Source of the DNA: G965197005 sp965197005
GTDB taxonomy: Bacteria > Pseudomonadota > Gammaproteobacteria > Pseudomonadales > Oceanobacteraceae
Assembly (NCBI GenBank): GCA_965197005.1
Contig: OZ239982.1
Location: forward strand, 1,736,001 to 1,800,000
Reading direction: 5' to 3'
Length of the DNA: 64,000 nt
The translations under genes were made by a program, and so were the position numbers. Positions 28,001-37,208 of the stretch are shown piece after piece. The number at the start of each line of letters is the position of its first letter. Positions within the stretch are counted from its first letter, which is position 1. The notes below the pieces were generated by a model, which ran no database searches, was not told the DNA's origin, and saw nothing but the letters and a program-made list of their open reading frames with translations.

Positions 28001-29642
28001 TGGCCTGAGTAATATCACCACCAATTTCTGGCGCATTATCTGCTTTTACACTAACAGGGTTGGATACTTTACTTTCTTTTGCTCCTGAGCCATCTGTATA
28101 GCTTGCAACAACCTGTATTTTTTTACCTTCATCTGCTAACTCAGTGGTGTAGGTATTGGTGGTTTGTCCTGCAATATCAACCCAACCAGAGGCAGTTTGT
28201 CGTTGCCACTGTAAGGAAACCCCAGCACTACTTATGCCGTCATTGTCTGCTAAATTTTGAACAACAGTTAGCTGCACATTGCGTGCAACAACGCCTGTAG
28301 GTGTAATACTTACAGAGCCTGTTGGATTGTTATCATTAAGGTTAAGCACACTTACTGTAAAGCTGGCCTTTTTAACTTTTAAGCCAGACTTAGCAACCAC
28401 TACAAATGAATATTGTGGTTTGCTTTCATAATCTGCTGGCGTTTTAAATTTAAGTAGACCCTGAGCATTAATACTAAAACTGCTCGCATTGGTACCTTCT
28501 AGGCTGTAAGTAATGGGGTTTCCATCTGTATCTGTATCTGTATTTGTGTTTTTATCATTAACATTATAAAAAATTGCTGTGCTATTTTCAGGAACAGTTA
28601 AGTTTTTCCCGATAATTTCAGGACCAGAGGCCGTCTTAACCGTAACAACATTAGATTCTTTACTCGCACTGGCATTAGCACCATCTATATAGCTGGCAAC
28701 TGCTTTTACTTGTCGCCCTTCATCATCTAAGGTCGTGGTATAGTTTTGTTGATTTGCATGTGCAATATTTTGCCATACGCCACTTACCTTACGTTGCCAT
28801 TGAATAGTTGGAACAATGGTCGTAGGTCCGTCTGCATCATGAATATTGGCATTAACGCTTAGCTGTGTGCCTGCAACTACCGTGCCTGTTGGGGTAACAA
28901 CAACGGTACCTGTTGTTGGGTTATCATCAGCATTAAGAATATTAATGGTTAGAGTCATTTGATCAATTAAGGCTTGATTTAACACGTTACTATAGCTGCT
29001 GGCATAAACCGTAACCTGATATTGTTTGGTGCTACTTTCATAATCAGGAGTGGTGTTAAAGCGAACACGCCCTTGAGCATCAATACTAAAATCACTGTAA
29101 TCCGATAAGCTATAAGTAATGGTATCTCCATCTCGGTCATAGTCATCTTGAGTAAAGACATCATTGGCATTAAATACAACGGCACCAACAGGTTTGCTCT
29201 CTAACCAATTTATTGTTTTATCTGCTCCTAAATTAGGAGCAATATCTATATCTCCATAACCATCGCCATTGGCATCTACAAAGCGACTGTGTGCAGAAGG
29301 CTCGGAGAACATCACATAATGAACACCATCAAGATCAAAAGTTATTTCTACACGAATAAACTTACCAATAGAAGAACCTGAAGCGGTATAGGTTAAATCA
29401 TTATTCAAAGTAGGCCACCAAATACGAGCATCTCGTCTGCTGGCATAGACCCAACTTTGCGAAAGGTTTGAGATTTGTGCAGCTTTAGAACCGCTTAAAT
29501 AATATTTTAGCTCTGTGCCCTGATGATAATTCGGTGGTATGAGTTTGAGTTCCACCCCATTATTGGCAGGATAAATACTTGCCGCATTAACCACTGAGCT
29601 AAAGCTCAAGAATACAAGCAAAGCGAATAGGTAATTTTTCAT
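25083..29642 (-). CDS. Large cadherin-repeat adhesin with TSP3 repeats (paralogue 3)
   Basis: A 1519-residue exported protein. After the signal peptide (about 1-20, ending VNA) there are repeated cadherin-like units (DTDGNPITYSL, DQDGDAINYTL, DIDGDAITFGL cores) alternating with Ig-like units (TLTDPDGPTPLVVTYQWQRE), about 100 residues each, up to about 960. TSP3 repeats cover about 965-1465. The end is a Pro/Ala linker, AIKTGIQGVGS, a hydrophobic helix and RRRK. Calcium-dependent adhesins and biofilm proteins have this layout. It is probably the ancestral or largest member of the tandem trio. The ribosome site GGGAGT precedes ATG 29642. Confidence 0.85.
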   Translation of the reverse strand: MKNYLFALLVFLSFSSVVNAASIYPANNGVELKLIPPNYHQGTELKYYLSGSKAAQISNLSQSWVYASRRDARIWWPTLNNDLTYTASGSSIGKFIRVEITFDLDGVHYVMFSEPSAHSRFVDANGDGYGDIDIAPNLGADKTINWLESKPVGAVVFNANDVFTQDDYDRDGDTITYSLSDYSDFSIDAQGRVRFNTTPDYESSTKQYQVTVYASSYSNVLNQALIDQMTLTINILNADDNPTTGTVVVTPTGTVVAGTQLSVNANIHDADGPTTIVPTIQWQRKVSGVWQNIAHANQQNYTTTLDDEGRQVKAVASYIDGANASASKESNVVTVKTASGPEIIGKNLTVPENSTAIFYNVNDKNTNTDTDTDGNPITYSLEGTNASSFSINAQGLLKFKTPADYESKPQYSFVVVAKSGLKVKKASFTVSVLNLNDNNPTGSVSITPTGVVARNVQLTVVQNLADNDGISSAGVSLQWQRQTASGWVDIAGQTTNTYTTELADEGKKIQVVASYTDGSGAKESKVSNPVSVKADNAPEIGGDITQAIDENNLFTHDFNDQGNDKDQDGDAINYTLSGTDANDFNLNAATGVLTLKQAANFEVKASYNVTVKATANGKSDTVNVSLTVNNLDEPHTGSVSVSAPAPIVNKGTTLTASNTLTDPDGPTPLVVTYQWQREVAGVWQNISGATAANYVTQNADSGKKVRVKASFTDGSGHAQTVYSSSANAISIKDDQIAEIKNININVDENTTAVIATMVDNNTGTNKDIDGDAITFGLDASSQTHFTIDSQTGALSFKSGQADYETQTVYSATVTAVSNGKSGTSGIVKVTLNNLDDNNPTAINDKNSKADKIDTAAKAGTLANVTAHSTDADNNAVQPNFNKINYALSKNPNGYFAIDANTGVVTTTAAIKGKVHNGEVLSIEVSATSAPGKTVYKSFSISVVKETDSDGDGEGDSTDPDPNNACVPNNRHDNCDYDKDGIKNGTDDDDDNDGVPDTKELTEQGKSNENTDSDYDGVADGQKNAAGKLEPLDKEPLNKDNDSDNDGLTNWQESGDKAHGANPLGTDPLKTDSDNDGVNDKVEVVDVDHPRDSDKDGTIDALDADDDGDGKNTRDELNSTGAIVDTDGDGAPDYIDLDSDGDGIKDATDNTVNVPANSNGGDSDGDGFSDKEECNAQLPEACKDSDKDGQPDHLDLDSDNNGVNDKDELTPNIDTDGDGIKDRADTDDDGDGKADADEISDKTKPMGDDADGDGIPSHKDADETTGSPDSSGDSDKDGYSDTTECAKKYATAPIGCVDTDKDGIPDYMDTDSDNDGILDKDDKDRTHANWTDHTPNADTDNDGIKDGQDDDDDGDGIKDVDEITDPKNPTADDKDGDGIPSYKDADESTGLPDSSGDSDKDGVSDRVECARTNSINPANCVDTDKDGTPDYMDTDSDNDGLPDNIDNNRTDPDADKDGYCDGPASIPGVCKNPNTRPAPQAAPSAPAAKPAIKTGIQGVGSMHFWTILLLAMAGLIRRRK

Positions 29643-29801
29643 GAATTACTCCCATCTGGTATATAAAAAGTTATTGTTAAATTTATTCCAGCGGCATTAT
29701 TCACTTTTTTTTATCAATTGTAAATCTTTGTAATGAAAAATATTTTAAATGTAACTGAATGCATTATCTATGACAGAGTATTTTAATCAGCTTTATCCTG
29801 T

Positions 29802-30587
29802 CTATAGCGGAATAATATGCGGTACTGCATATTTAGGGTCTGGAATAATCTGACAGGACAATGCAAAAACTGCTTGCAGATTTGCCTCTGTTATGACTTC
29901 TTGTGGTGTGCCTTGGGTATAGATTTTACCTGCTTTCATCAGCACTAAATGCTGTGCGTAGCGTGCGGCAAGATTAATATCATGCAACACCATCACGATA
30001 GTACGTTGTTTTACTTGATTAAGTTGCGCCGTGAGTGCTAATAATTCAATTTGATGTGGTAAGTCTAAAAAAGTGGTCGGTTCATCAAGTAGCAATAAGT
30101 CGGTATTTTGCGCCAATGCCATGGCAATCCAAACTCGTTGACGCTGCCCACCAGAAAGCGCATCTACAGGACGCTCTGCCAAATCTAGGGTGTTGGTTAA
30201 GCGTAGTGCTTCTTCTACTTGTTGACTATCTTGCTCAGACCATTGCCCTAAAGCCGTCTGATAAGGTGTACGTCCACGGCTAACCAAGTCCAATACTCGA
30301 ATACCGTCTGGTGCTATTGGCATTTGCGGTAAAATTGTCAATTTGCGTGCTACTTTTTTGGTATTTTGCTGATGAATACTTTTACCATCTAATATTACCT
30401 GACCTCTACTAAGCGGTTGCAAACGTGACAGTGCTCGCAACAAAGTAGACTTACCACAGGCATTAGGACCAATAATAACGGTTACTTTCTGTGCAGGAAT
30501 ATGCAAGTCAATGCCATGCAAAATTGCTTGCTGAGCAAAATCAACTTGAACGCCCTGTGCTTGTAAATGAGTGGTTTGTATTGCCAT
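29802..30587 (-). CDS. Fe-siderophore ABC transporter ATP-binding protein
   Basis: A 261-residue ABC ATPase of the FecE/FepC/FhuC class that powers inner-membrane import of ferric siderophore. Walker A is GPNACGKST, the signature is LSGGQRQRVWIAMAL, Walker B is LLLLDEPTTFLDL, and the switch histidine is in VLHDINLAARYA. ATG 30587 overlaps the permease stop by one base (TAATG), so I prefer it over the longer frame to 30626. It is the last gene of a four-gene operon. Confidence 0.93.
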   Translation of the reverse strand: MAIQTTHLQAQGVQVDFAQQAILHGIDLHIPAQKVTVIIGPNACGKSTLLRALSRLQPLSRGQVILDGKSIHQQNTKKVARKLTILPQMPIAPDGIRVLDLVSRGRTPYQTALGQWSEQDSQQVEEALRLTNTLDLAERPVDALSGGQRQRVWIAMALAQNTDLLLLDEPTTFLDLPHQIELLALTAQLNQVKQRTIVMVLHDINLAARYAQHLVLMKAGKIYTQGTPQEVITEANLQAVFALSCQIIPDPKYAVPHIIPL

Positions 30588-31612
30588 TAAAGCTGTCCTC
30601 GTCGAATTTGCCTGATTAATAACCATAATAAATAAGGTGCACCAATAAAAGCTGTAAATACCCCTGTTGGCACATTGACATAAACCGCACAGGCTCGTGC
30701 TGCCATATCTGCCAATAAAGTAATCAATGCGCCTATCAATGCAGCTATAAATAAAGCGGAGGTGTTATTTTTTAATAATCCACGAGCAATTGGCCCTGAT
30801 ACAAAAGCAATAAAGGGCAAAGGGCCCGATATAGTCACAGCAAAGGCAGTAAAAAGTACAGAGGTAATAATCAGAGCTAAGGTGCTGGCATTAATATGAA
30901 TACCCAAAGCGGTAGCAATATCTTGTCCTAAAGATAATCTATCTAAAGCAAAGCGCAGCGCATAAGCAATTGGCAATAGAAAAATCAATGCAGCTGTCAG
31001 TAAAATAACATGTTGCCAAGTACTGCCATTTAAATCGCCCGTTAACCATTTTGTCATTTCTACTGCTTGGTTTAAGTCAATTCGGCTTAATAATAAATCG
31101 AGCAATGCGACTAAAATAAAATTAATACCAATACCCACTAAAACCAAACGATATGTGGTTATGCCCTGCTGCCAAGCTAATAAAACAACGAGTAAGGCAG
31201 CGGTCAGTCCACCTGCTATGGCGGCAGGAATAAGCCAAGCGACCGCTTGTATACTCAAACAAATTATCGCTCCCACACCAGCACCAGCACTAAAGCCAAC
31301 AATATCAGGAGATGCTAGCGGGTTTCGCATTAGGGTTTGAAAAATAGCACCAGAAATAGCAAAAGCAACCCCCACTAATAAAGCAGTAAGAATACGCGGC
31401 AAGCGATATTGCATAAGGATAATTTGATTTATTTCACCCAATTTCCCTTGTGCACTAGGCAGTAGCTGTTCAAAACTCAAAGGATAGCTACCAAGCAATA
31501 AAGATAAAACAAACAACAGAAGCAGAAGTGCAAATAAGATAGTAACGAGCCAGCGATGACGTCTCGCTGCATGTTTTGTCGCATGTTGTAAATGTGCATC
31601 ACCGTAGCTCAT
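30587..31612 (-). CDS. Fe-siderophore ABC transporter permease, FecD-type
   Basis: A FecCD-family permease of about 341 residues with roughly ten membrane helices. Family segments include YRLPRILTALLVGVAFAISG, FQTLMRNPLASPDIVGFSAG and GPLPFIAFVSGPIARGL. ATG 31612 overlaps the upstream permease stop as ATGA, implying translational coupling; the frame extends to 31645. It should form the membrane channel as a heterodimer with the adjacent permease. Confidence 0.92.
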   Translation of the reverse strand: MSYGDAHLQHATKHAARRHRWLVTILFALLLLLFVLSLLLGSYPLSFEQLLPSAQGKLGEINQIILMQYRLPRILTALLVGVAFAISGAIFQTLMRNPLASPDIVGFSAGAGVGAIICLSIQAVAWLIPAAIAGGLTAALLVVLLAWQQGITTYRLVLVGIGINFILVALLDLLLSRIDLNQAVEMTKWLTGDLNGSTWQHVILLTAALIFLLPIAYALRFALDRLSLGQDIATALGIHINASTLALIITSVLFTAFAVTISGPLPFIAFVSGPIARGLLKNNTSALFIAALIGALITLLADMAARACAVYVNVPTGVFTAFIGAPYLLWLLIRQIRRGQL

Positions 31613-32646
31613 AAGCGTCCCCCTTGGGTACGGCGAATACTCCATAAGAAAATCACGCCACCTAACAACGAAACCATTAAGCCTGCTTGAATTTCCATAT
31701 TATTAAATAAAATACGCCCTAAAATATCCGCAAATAACAATAGGGTTGCGCCCAATAAAGCAGAGGTAAGTATCCAAGCACGCCCATCGTTACCTACAAG
31801 GACTTGCGCCATGTGAGGCACGATTAAACCTAAAAAACTAATTGGACCTGCTAAGGTAACACTGCTGGCACATAATAAAGTAATCGTAAGCAAACATAAG
31901 GCTTTTGCTGTTTTAACCTTAGCACCCAAACTTGTTGCAATATCATCACCGAGCATAAGAACATTAATCAGCCAAGCACAGATTAAAGCCAATACAAAAG
32001 CGCAAGCAAAAAAAGGAACAAGCGCCCATAGGTTATCAAGACTAATAGATTGTAAAGAGCCTGTAACCCAGTGACGATAAGTATCTAGGCTCTTTTGACT
32101 GATTAATAAAATTGCACGCACCAAAGAAAACAATAAGGCACTAATTGCCGCCCCTGCCAACACCAGCCTTGCAGGCGTTGCATCGGCTTGCCCTGAATTA
32201 GATAGCCAAAACACCAGCAATGCAACCAGCCCAGAGCAAGCAATGGCAGGCACAATAAGTTCAGATGATTGTCCACTTCCTAATACAATAACACCCAATA
32301 CAACCGCAATCGCCGCACCTGCATTCACCCCTAAAATACCAGGGTCTGCCAAAGGATTACGACTAATCGTCTGCATAAGCACCCCAGCAACAGATAAAGC
32401 AGCACCAATAAGCAAGGCAGCAAACATACGAGGTAATCGCATTTGACGTACAATAATATGCTCTGCTGAAAGCTCGTTATAATTACTAAATGCTTGCAAA
32501 ATTTGTTGCCACTGAATGTGCCGATGTCCTAACTTTAAAGAAACAACAGCAAGCACAAACAATAAAATAAGCAGTAGCATACTGACTACCCATAAAGGAA
32601 ATCTAGTGACTAAATGCTGGCGATAAGCCAAACCACCTCTATTCAT
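31609..32646 (-). CDS. Fe-siderophore ABC transporter permease, FecC-type
   Basis: A 345-residue FecCD-family permease, paralogous to its downstream neighbour: MRLPRMFAALLIGAALSVAG, MQTISRNPLADPGILGVNAG and GPISFLGLIVPHMAQVLVG. The latter PHM.R-like segment is a coupling region contacting the ATPase. Its ATG overlaps the binding-protein stop (ATGA at 32643-32646). Confidence 0.93.
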   Translation of the reverse strand: MNRGGLAYRQHLVTRFPLWVVSMLLLILLFVLAVVSLKLGHRHIQWQQILQAFSNYNELSAEHIIVRQMRLPRMFAALLIGAALSVAGVLMQTISRNPLADPGILGVNAGAAIAVVLGVIVLGSGQSSELIVPAIACSGLVALLVFWLSNSGQADATPARLVLAGAAISALLFSLVRAILLISQKSLDTYRHWVTGSLQSISLDNLWALVPFFACAFVLALICAWLINVLMLGDDIATSLGAKVKTAKALCLLTITLLCASSVTLAGPISFLGLIVPHMAQVLVGNDGRAWILTSALLGATLLLFADILGRILFNNMEIQAGLMVSLLGGVIFLWSIRRTQGGRL

Positions 32647-33662
32647 GGCGTAGCCTTATCTGTTGCTAAAAGCCCTGCTTTAAGCATTGAGCTTACTTGG
32701 GTTTTAGGATTGCCATCTATAGCTTGCTCTAACATAGGAACCAGCCTATCTAAAGCATAATTTAAACTCAATGGACTAGAATGCGCTAATGCAGCAGACA
32801 GCAATCTGTCTGTATACACCTCACGTCCCTCTCGAAAGACTCGCATGGTTTTACGCAATGGCATATTGCGTACAATATGACGATAATCCGACGCATCAAA
32901 CCAAATCAACACATCAGTATCAAAATCAGGCAACGCCTCTCGTGAAAGTTTGGCATAAAACTCATATTTAGGATTAACCATATTATCAATGCCTGCTGGC
33001 GTACGAAACCCCATTTGCTCTATTAGCCTTGCTCTTGGATCAAATGATGCGTATACCAAAGATTCTTTACCTGCCCACCAAATACTTGCAGATTTCCCCT
33101 GCCACTGCTTATGGCTTTGACGAATTTGTGCCAATCTATTTTCAAGTTGAGCAATCTGTAATTCACCTACCGCAGTACGTCCTAATGCTTTTGCAATAAA
33201 ACGGGTATGATTTTGCCAAGATACATTAAACAAACCACTACCAGAAGGACCCACTAAGGTCGGCGCAATTTTACTTAAAATACGATATTCTGAACGGCTA
33301 ATACCAGACATAATGGCAATAATTAAATCTGGTTTTAAAGCAGCAATTTGCTCAATATTAATACTACCCCACATAACCGTTGGTTTAGCATTACCTAAAG
33401 CGGCCTTCGCCCAAGGCCAAACACCATTAGGATAGTTGCCATACCAACGCCTCAGAGCAATTGGCTTTACCCCTAAAGATAAAATAAAATCATGGCTCAC
33501 ATAGCCAACTGAAACCACCCGTTTTGGCTGTTTAGCAATAATAAGCTCGCCATAATCCTGCACTAAACGCACAGGAAACTGGTTTACAACGACCTCTTTT
33601 GCTTGTACTTGTAAGGTCAAAAATCCAAAAAAAAGAAATAAAAAAATGCCAATCCGTATCAA
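32643..33662 (-). CDS. Periplasmic Fe-siderophore-binding protein
   Basis: About 339 residues, a class III (TroA/FhuD-like) substrate-binding protein that delivers ferric siderophore to the permeases. Visible family segments are QPKRVVSVGYVSHDFILSLG, IEQIAALKPDLIIAI and LPDFDTDVLIWF. No ATG is available. TTG 33662 is best: AGGGG lies 5 nt upstream and it gives a clean signal peptide, MIRIGIFLFLFFGFLTLQVQA. An earlier TTG at 33686 is less likely. First gene of the operon; no TonB receptor or Fur box was recognised nearby, so the ligand is unknown. Confidence 0.87.
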   Translation of the reverse strand: MIRIGIFLFLFFGFLTLQVQAKEVVVNQFPVRLVQDYGELIIAKQPKRVVSVGYVSHDFILSLGVKPIALRRWYGNYPNGVWPWAKAALGNAKPTVMWGSINIEQIAALKPDLIIAIMSGISRSEYRILSKIAPTLVGPSGSGLFNVSWQNHTRFIAKALGRTAVGELQIAQLENRLAQIRQSHKQWQGKSASIWWAGKESLVYASFDPRARLIEQMGFRTPAGIDNMVNPKYEFYAKLSREALPDFDTDVLIWFDASDYRHIVRNMPLRKTMRVFREGREVYTDRLLSAALAHSSPLSLNYALDRLVPMLEQAIDGNPKTQVSSMLKAGLLATDKATP

Positions 33663-33772
33663 AACAACCCCTAAAATGATAATCAAACAGATTTAAAACG
33701 GGAAAACATAATACACAAGTTTAAAATTAAAACCAATAATGACAGAATACAAATCCATTTAAGACGGTATCT

Positions 33773-35260
33773 TTATTTATGTTTTTGTTTACTGATTTTT
33801 GCTCGACGAATATTAGCCGTTTTTTCTACTGCTTGGGCACGGCGCTTGCTTCTATGGCGGACTTCGGTTTTTTTCTCCGCAAAAGGATTGTCTCCCTGTT
33901 TAAACTCAAAGCGGATTGGCGTACCTTGGATATTCAGCACCCGCCGAAAGGTATTTGCCAAATAACGCTTATAACCATCAGGTAGTTCCTTAGACAAATT
34001 ACCATGAACAATAATTAACGGTGGATTAGAACCACCTTGATGAGCATAACGCAATTTAGGACGGCGTCCTCGCACCATAGGTGGTGCATGACTGGCAACA
34101 GCATCTTCCAATACTCGTGTTAGCTGGTTAGTTGGGAATTTACTCATAGCAGAACGATATGCTTGGTCAATATCTTTATATAAATGACCAACACCTGTAC
34201 CATGCAAAGCAGAAATAAAATGAAACTGTGCAAAGGTTAAAAACTCAAAACGCCGTTCTAAACTTTCTTTTACTTGCTGTTTTTTATCCTCGCTCATGCC
34301 GTCCCATTTATTAATACACACAATTAAGGCTCGCCCTGAGTTCATAATAAAACTAAGCATATGTAAATCTTGTTCAACTATGCCCTGATGAGCATCTAAC
34401 ATCAACACACAAACATGAGCATCTTGAATTGCTTGTAAGGTTTTAATAATTGAGAATTTTTCTGCCGCCTCTGTAATATTTTTACGGCGACGAATACCTG
34501 CAGTATCAATGAGCGTATATGATTTATCCTCTCGCTCAAAAGGAATATAGATATTATCTCTTGTTGTACCTGCTTTATCAAAAACAACGACTCGTTGCTC
34601 ACCTAAGATACGGTTAATCAGTGTTGATTTACCTACATTTGGTCGTCCAACGATGGCAATTTTTACGCTCTGTTTAGCACTGTTTTCTGCTTCACTTACT
34701 GCCACTGTTTGCTCTGGTTCTGTATTTTCTAAAACCAGCTCTTCAGTGAGGTTGCTTTCTGGTAGTTTGGCATAAATCTCAGGCAAACAATAATCCATCA
34801 AACTACTAACTCCACGGTTATGCGCAGCAGCAATAGCAAGTGGCTCACCCATACCCAGCGCATAAAAATCCGCCAACGCAATATCTGGATTTTTGCCATC
34901 AATTTTATTAGCAATCAAATAAACCTGTTTTTGATTAACCCTTAAATGCTGAGCAATTTTTTCATCTGCTGGCATCAGACCATCACTGACGTCTAACATA
35001 AAAAATACAGCATCAGCCTCGCTAATGGCCTGCAAACTTTGAGCTGCCATTGCCTCATCAATACCCTCTTCTTCGCCACTAATGCCCCCTGTATCAATTA
35101 AGATATAAGGCAACTCGCCGACTTTACCATCGCCATACTTACGGTCACGAGTTAAGCCTGCAATTTCAGCCACCAAAGCATCACGAGTTTTAGTTAAGCG
35201 ATTAAACAGGGTAGATTTACCTACATTAGGACGTCCGACAAGGGCAATAACTGGCAACAT
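33773..35260 (-). CDS. der: Ribosome biogenesis GTPase Der (EngA)
   Basis: A 495-residue double-GTPase essential for 50S ribosome assembly. Two G domains are visible, each with GRPNVGKST (about 8 and 203), DTGGI/DTAGI, and NKID/NKWD. A KH-like domain follows (about 385-475), then a basic tail (EKKTEVRHRSKRRAQAVEK) that is common in proteobacterial Der. It begins 2 nt after bamB, in the conserved yfgM-bamB-der order. Confidence 0.96.
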   Translation of the reverse strand: MLPVIALVGRPNVGKSTLFNRLTKTRDALVAEIAGLTRDRKYGDGKVGELPYILIDTGGISGEEEGIDEAMAAQSLQAISEADAVFFMLDVSDGLMPADEKIAQHLRVNQKQVYLIANKIDGKNPDIALADFYALGMGEPLAIAAAHNRGVSSLMDYCLPEIYAKLPESNLTEELVLENTEPEQTVAVSEAENSAKQSVKIAIVGRPNVGKSTLINRILGEQRVVVFDKAGTTRDNIYIPFEREDKSYTLIDTAGIRRRKNITEAAEKFSIIKTLQAIQDAHVCVLMLDAHQGIVEQDLHMLSFIMNSGRALIVCINKWDGMSEDKKQQVKESLERRFEFLTFAQFHFISALHGTGVGHLYKDIDQAYRSAMSKFPTNQLTRVLEDAVASHAPPMVRGRRPKLRYAHQGGSNPPLIIVHGNLSKELPDGYKRYLANTFRRVLNIQGTPIRFEFKQGDNPFAEKKTEVRHRSKRRAQAVEKTANIRRAKISKQKHK

Positions 35261-35262
35261 AT

Positions 35263-36537
35263 TTAGTCTATCTCTTCAACATTAAGCAAAATGAGCGCAC
35301 CTGCATTGGTATAAACCAGCACACCTTTATCTGTTGCCACCAAAGGGGCTCGAATACCAAAATCAATATTACGAATAGGTCGCCAACGAGCAGCATCACT
35401 ACGATTAGGGTAGGTTATATGCAGTGGGCGTGGACGAATATTCTTACGTCCAACCAATTTACCATCAAGCAACTTTAATACATGTACATAACCTTCAGCA
35501 TCTGCGTTTAACAAATAGTTTTTATATACAACAGGTTGCGTTAATGAACGCTTAGCTAATGCATTTTGCTGCCATATAGTTTGTCCTGAAAAGCGATCAA
35601 TGGCTTTAATTTCTCCACTTGCCAAACTTAAATAAAGATTTTCCAAAGCACTTTCAAGATGATGATAGCTAGATGCTTTTTTCTCCCACAAAGGTCTACC
35701 CAAGGGCGTTAATGCAGCCACTTGACCTTGGTAACCAACCGCAAACACAACCTTATCTTGTATCAAAGGCGTACCATCTACATCAACCAAACGCTCTAAC
35801 TCAGAACGACCATCTGGAGATGACAAACGATACGCCCAGCGAAGCACACCCAATTTTTTATCTAAAGCGATTAGTTTGCCATTATCTAAACCACTGAGCA
35901 GTAAATTTTGATATACAACAGGCTTGCCCGTACCTCGCAAAGTTAATACAGGCAACGCTGAACTGTAATTCCAAAGAAAGCCACCATCGCTGCGCTTATA
36001 GGCATTAATCTGTCCATCAACCGTGCGTACATAATAAGCATCATCATCAATAGCAACAGGTGCAACAGCGGCACTAGGCAATGCAATTTGTTGACCTGCC
36101 TTACCTGTTTCTACATCAAATACACGCAATACACCATCATCTGTTACCAGCACCAGTTCATCATCATATAAACTCACGCCAGCACTGACCGAATGTTCAA
36201 GGGTTTGTTGCCAAAGCACTGCACCACTAGCCAACTCAATAGCGTACAAACCACCTTCAACATCTGCCATATATAACACATCATCTGCAATGGCAGCACT
36301 TAAATCCGTATAGTTACGAACAGGACCTTTACCCAAAACAACTTGCCAAGTTTGTGTTAAGCGCACCTGTTTATCATAGCTAGGTAACTGACTGCTGGTC
36401 TGGTTTTTTTCAGGCTTACCAAATTGTTGCTCATGCTGAGTAGGCTTGCTAGCACAAGCCCCCAATAACAGCACAAAACATAGCCACCCAGCCACAAGAA
36501 AAGCACGCATCAACCTTACAAACTGCATACTTAACAT
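35263..36537 (-). CDS. bamB: Outer membrane assembly lipoprotein BamB
   Basis: A 424-residue lipoprotein. The signal ends in the lipobox LLGAC (Cys28), followed by an eight-bladed beta-propeller made of PQQ-like repeats (YAIELASGAVLWQQ, FDVETGKAG, YKRSDGGFLWNY, AIDRFSGQTIWQQ). BamB is an accessory subunit of the BAM complex that inserts beta-barrel proteins in the outer membrane. It lies 3 nt downstream of the yfgM-type gene. MLSMQ may start three codons later at the second ATG. Confidence 0.94.
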   Translation of the reverse strand: MLSMQFVRLMRAFLVAGWLCFVLLLGACASKPTQHEQQFGKPEKNQTSSQLPSYDKQVRLTQTWQVVLGKGPVRNYTDLSAAIADDVLYMADVEGGLYAIELASGAVLWQQTLEHSVSAGVSLYDDELVLVTDDGVLRVFDVETGKAGQQIALPSAAVAPVAIDDDAYYVRTVDGQINAYKRSDGGFLWNYSSALPVLTLRGTGKPVVYQNLLLSGLDNGKLIALDKKLGVLRWAYRLSSPDGRSELERLVDVDGTPLIQDKVVFAVGYQGQVAALTPLGRPLWEKKASSYHHLESALENLYLSLASGEIKAIDRFSGQTIWQQNALAKRSLTQPVVYKNYLLNADAEGYVHVLKLLDGKLVGRKNIRPRPLHITYPNRSDAARWRPIRNIDFGIRAPLVATDKGVLVYTNAGALILLNVEEID

Positions 36538-36540
36538 GTA

Positions 36541-37176
36541 TTACTCAACAGTGCTTAAATAGTCAATTTTGCGTTCTATGCCCTGCAATGGAATACTTAC
36601 AGAAGTTGCTTGTTTTTGAGCTTCTTTATAAGCATTAAGTGCTTCTTTTAAGTCACCTTTTTTATAAAGTAAGTCACCACGTAGCTCTAGCATTTGTGGT
36701 GTAAATTCAGCAACATTAGTCTCTTTAAGCAAATCCAAACCCGCTTGATAGTTTGCAGTTTGCAAATACAGCTTAGCCAAACGAATACGAGCAACACTTA
36801 ATATTGCCACCTCTTTGCTTTTTGCTAATAGGCTTTTAAGCTGCTCAATCGCCTTAGGGTAGTCTTTTTTAACTACGGCCACTTTTGCCAAACTCAAACG
36901 GGCTGCATCTTGATAAGTAGCAACAGAACTCTGTTTAAGCAAATCCTCAGCAGTTTGTGCAACCTTATCCCACTGCTGACTTTGACTTTGCTCCGCCATC
37001 TGTTGAAATAACTGCGAACTTGCCTCCGCCTGTTGCTGTTTATTGTTCATATAGCTGTTATAGCCATAATAACCAGCACCAACAATAACAATACTTAAAA
37101 GTAGACTTTTGTAGTTATCCGCCCACCATTTTTTTACTTTTTCACTTTGTTCTTCATCTGTTAAATGTTCAGCCAT
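36541..37176 (-). CDS. yfgM: YfgM-type ancillary SecYEG translocon subunit (TPR)
   Basis: 211 residues. A cytoplasmic N-terminus (HLTDEEQSEKVKKWWADNYK) is followed by one transmembrane helix (about 22-40) and a periplasmic TPR region (about 45-205). Both the EEQ..KVK.WW..N start and the position between hisS and bamB match YfgM, which associates with the Sec translocon and periplasmic chaperones. Confidence 0.92.
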   Translation of the reverse strand: MAEHLTDEEQSEKVKKWWADNYKSLLLSIVIVGAGYYGYNSYMNNKQQQAEASSQLFQQMAEQSQSQQWDKVAQTAEDLLKQSSVATYQDAARLSLAKVAVVKKDYPKAIEQLKSLLAKSKEVAILSVARIRLAKLYLQTANYQAGLDLLKETNVAEFTPQMLELRGDLLYKKGDLKEALNAYKEAQKQATSVSIPLQGIERKIDYLSTVE

Positions 37177-37208
37177 ACTGTCCTTCTTTTATCCTATTAG
37201 ATTAAATT

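Noticed and set aside
20042..28300. Many plus-strand open frames opposite the three TSP3 proteins, rich in Ser/Pro/Leu or His/Tyr
   Set aside because: They are reverse readings of the repetitive GATGGCGAT-type codons; no ribosome sites and no family resemblance.
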